From an uncultured Corynebacterium sp. (GTDB lineage Bacteria > Actinomycetota > Actinomycetes > Mycobacteriales > Mycobacteriaceae): a DNA stretch of 64,000 nt. Where the stretch lies: assembly GCF_946222305.1 (NCBI RefSeq), contig NZ_CAMIHZ010000001.1, positions 107,656 through 171,655 of the forward strand. Direction: 5' to 3'. Under the pieces are notes generated by a model. It did not search any database. It was not told where the DNA came from and saw only the letters and a program-made list of their open reading frames with translations. Positions 63,948-64,000 of this stretch are shown piece after piece (positions within the stretch are counted from its first letter, which is position 1; the number at the start of each line of letters is the position of its first letter). The position numbers and the translations under genes were made by a program.

Positions 63948-64000
63948 GCGCGTTTAGCTCAGCGGGAGAGCGCTTCCCTGACACGGAAGAGGTCACTGGT
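63948..64000 (+). tRNA. tRNA-Val (GAC anticodon), 3' part cut by window end
   Basis: Acceptor 5' strand GCGCGTT, D-arm GCTC/GAGC, anticodon stem CTTCC/GGAAG with loop CTGACAC (anticodon GAC), and the start of a T-arm identical to that of tRNA-Val(CAC). The acceptor 3' strand is outside the window. Confidence 0.93.

Overview
The window is a stretch of actinobacterial housekeeping chromosome, most likely Corynebacterium or a very close relative. Evidence: a mycobacterial-type integration host factor (mIHF); the PimA / PIM-acyltransferase / CDP-alcohol phosphatidyltransferase / HIT / ThrRS block; lipoproteins with LAAC/VAAC lipoboxes; moderately high GC; and a gene order that closely follows the Mycobacterium tuberculosis Rv2530s-Rv2610s region. 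Almost all genes lie on the minus strand. I see no insertion sequence, prophage, integrase or CRISPR array.

Layout, left to right (transcription mostly right to left). (1) 1-2035: coaBC (cut by the window edge), rpoZ, gmk, mihF. (2) 2036-10653: complete pyrimidine operon pyrR-pyrB-pyrC-carA-carB-pyrF, with a PyrR-binding RNA loop that contains the pyrR ribosome binding site. (3) 10773-19783: nusB, efp, pepQ, then the shikimate genes aroQ-aroB-aroK-aroC-aroE, with a small prepilin-type peptidase and mltG among them. (4) 19876-27754: ruvX, alaS, rarA, a degenerate phosphotransferase, aspS. (5) 27983-34167: plus-strand zinc metallopeptidase, then two surface-anchored phosphate-scavenging enzymes, an ExeM-like nuclease and a 5'-nucleotidase. 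(6) 34415-46346: hisS, a metallo-beta-lactamase hydrolase, a plus-strand cyclophilin, relA, apt, an orphan solute-binding lipoprotein, a single-chain SecD-SecF fusion, and yajC. (7) 46407-52845: ruvB-ruvA-ruvC, a DUF3817 membrane protein, yebC, and the vitamin B6 pair pdxS/pdxT with a thioesterase between them. (8) 53095-59496: LemA-like small protein, pimA, PIM acyltransferase, phosphatidyltransferase, HIT hydrolase, thrS. (9) 59567-62508: four-gene envelope operon copC / small lipoprotein / PCuAC / DyP peroxidase, suggesting periplasmic copper handling. (10) 62796-64000: ybaK and three tRNA genes, the last one cut by the window end.

The most interesting observations are the in-frame SecD-SecF fusion, the PyrR loop that would sequester the pyrR Shine-Dalgarno, a LexA-box-like sequence on the ruvC promoter, terminator-like hairpins just ahead of rpoZ and of the 5'-nucleotidase gene, a palindrome overlapping the pdxS promoter, and the copC-lipoprotein-PCuAC-DyP operon. 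I found no wholly unknown multigene system. Start codons were re-chosen from ribosome binding sites, overlaps and family N-termini; where this is uncertain the entry says so. Promoter, operator and hairpin calls were made by eye and are hypotheses.
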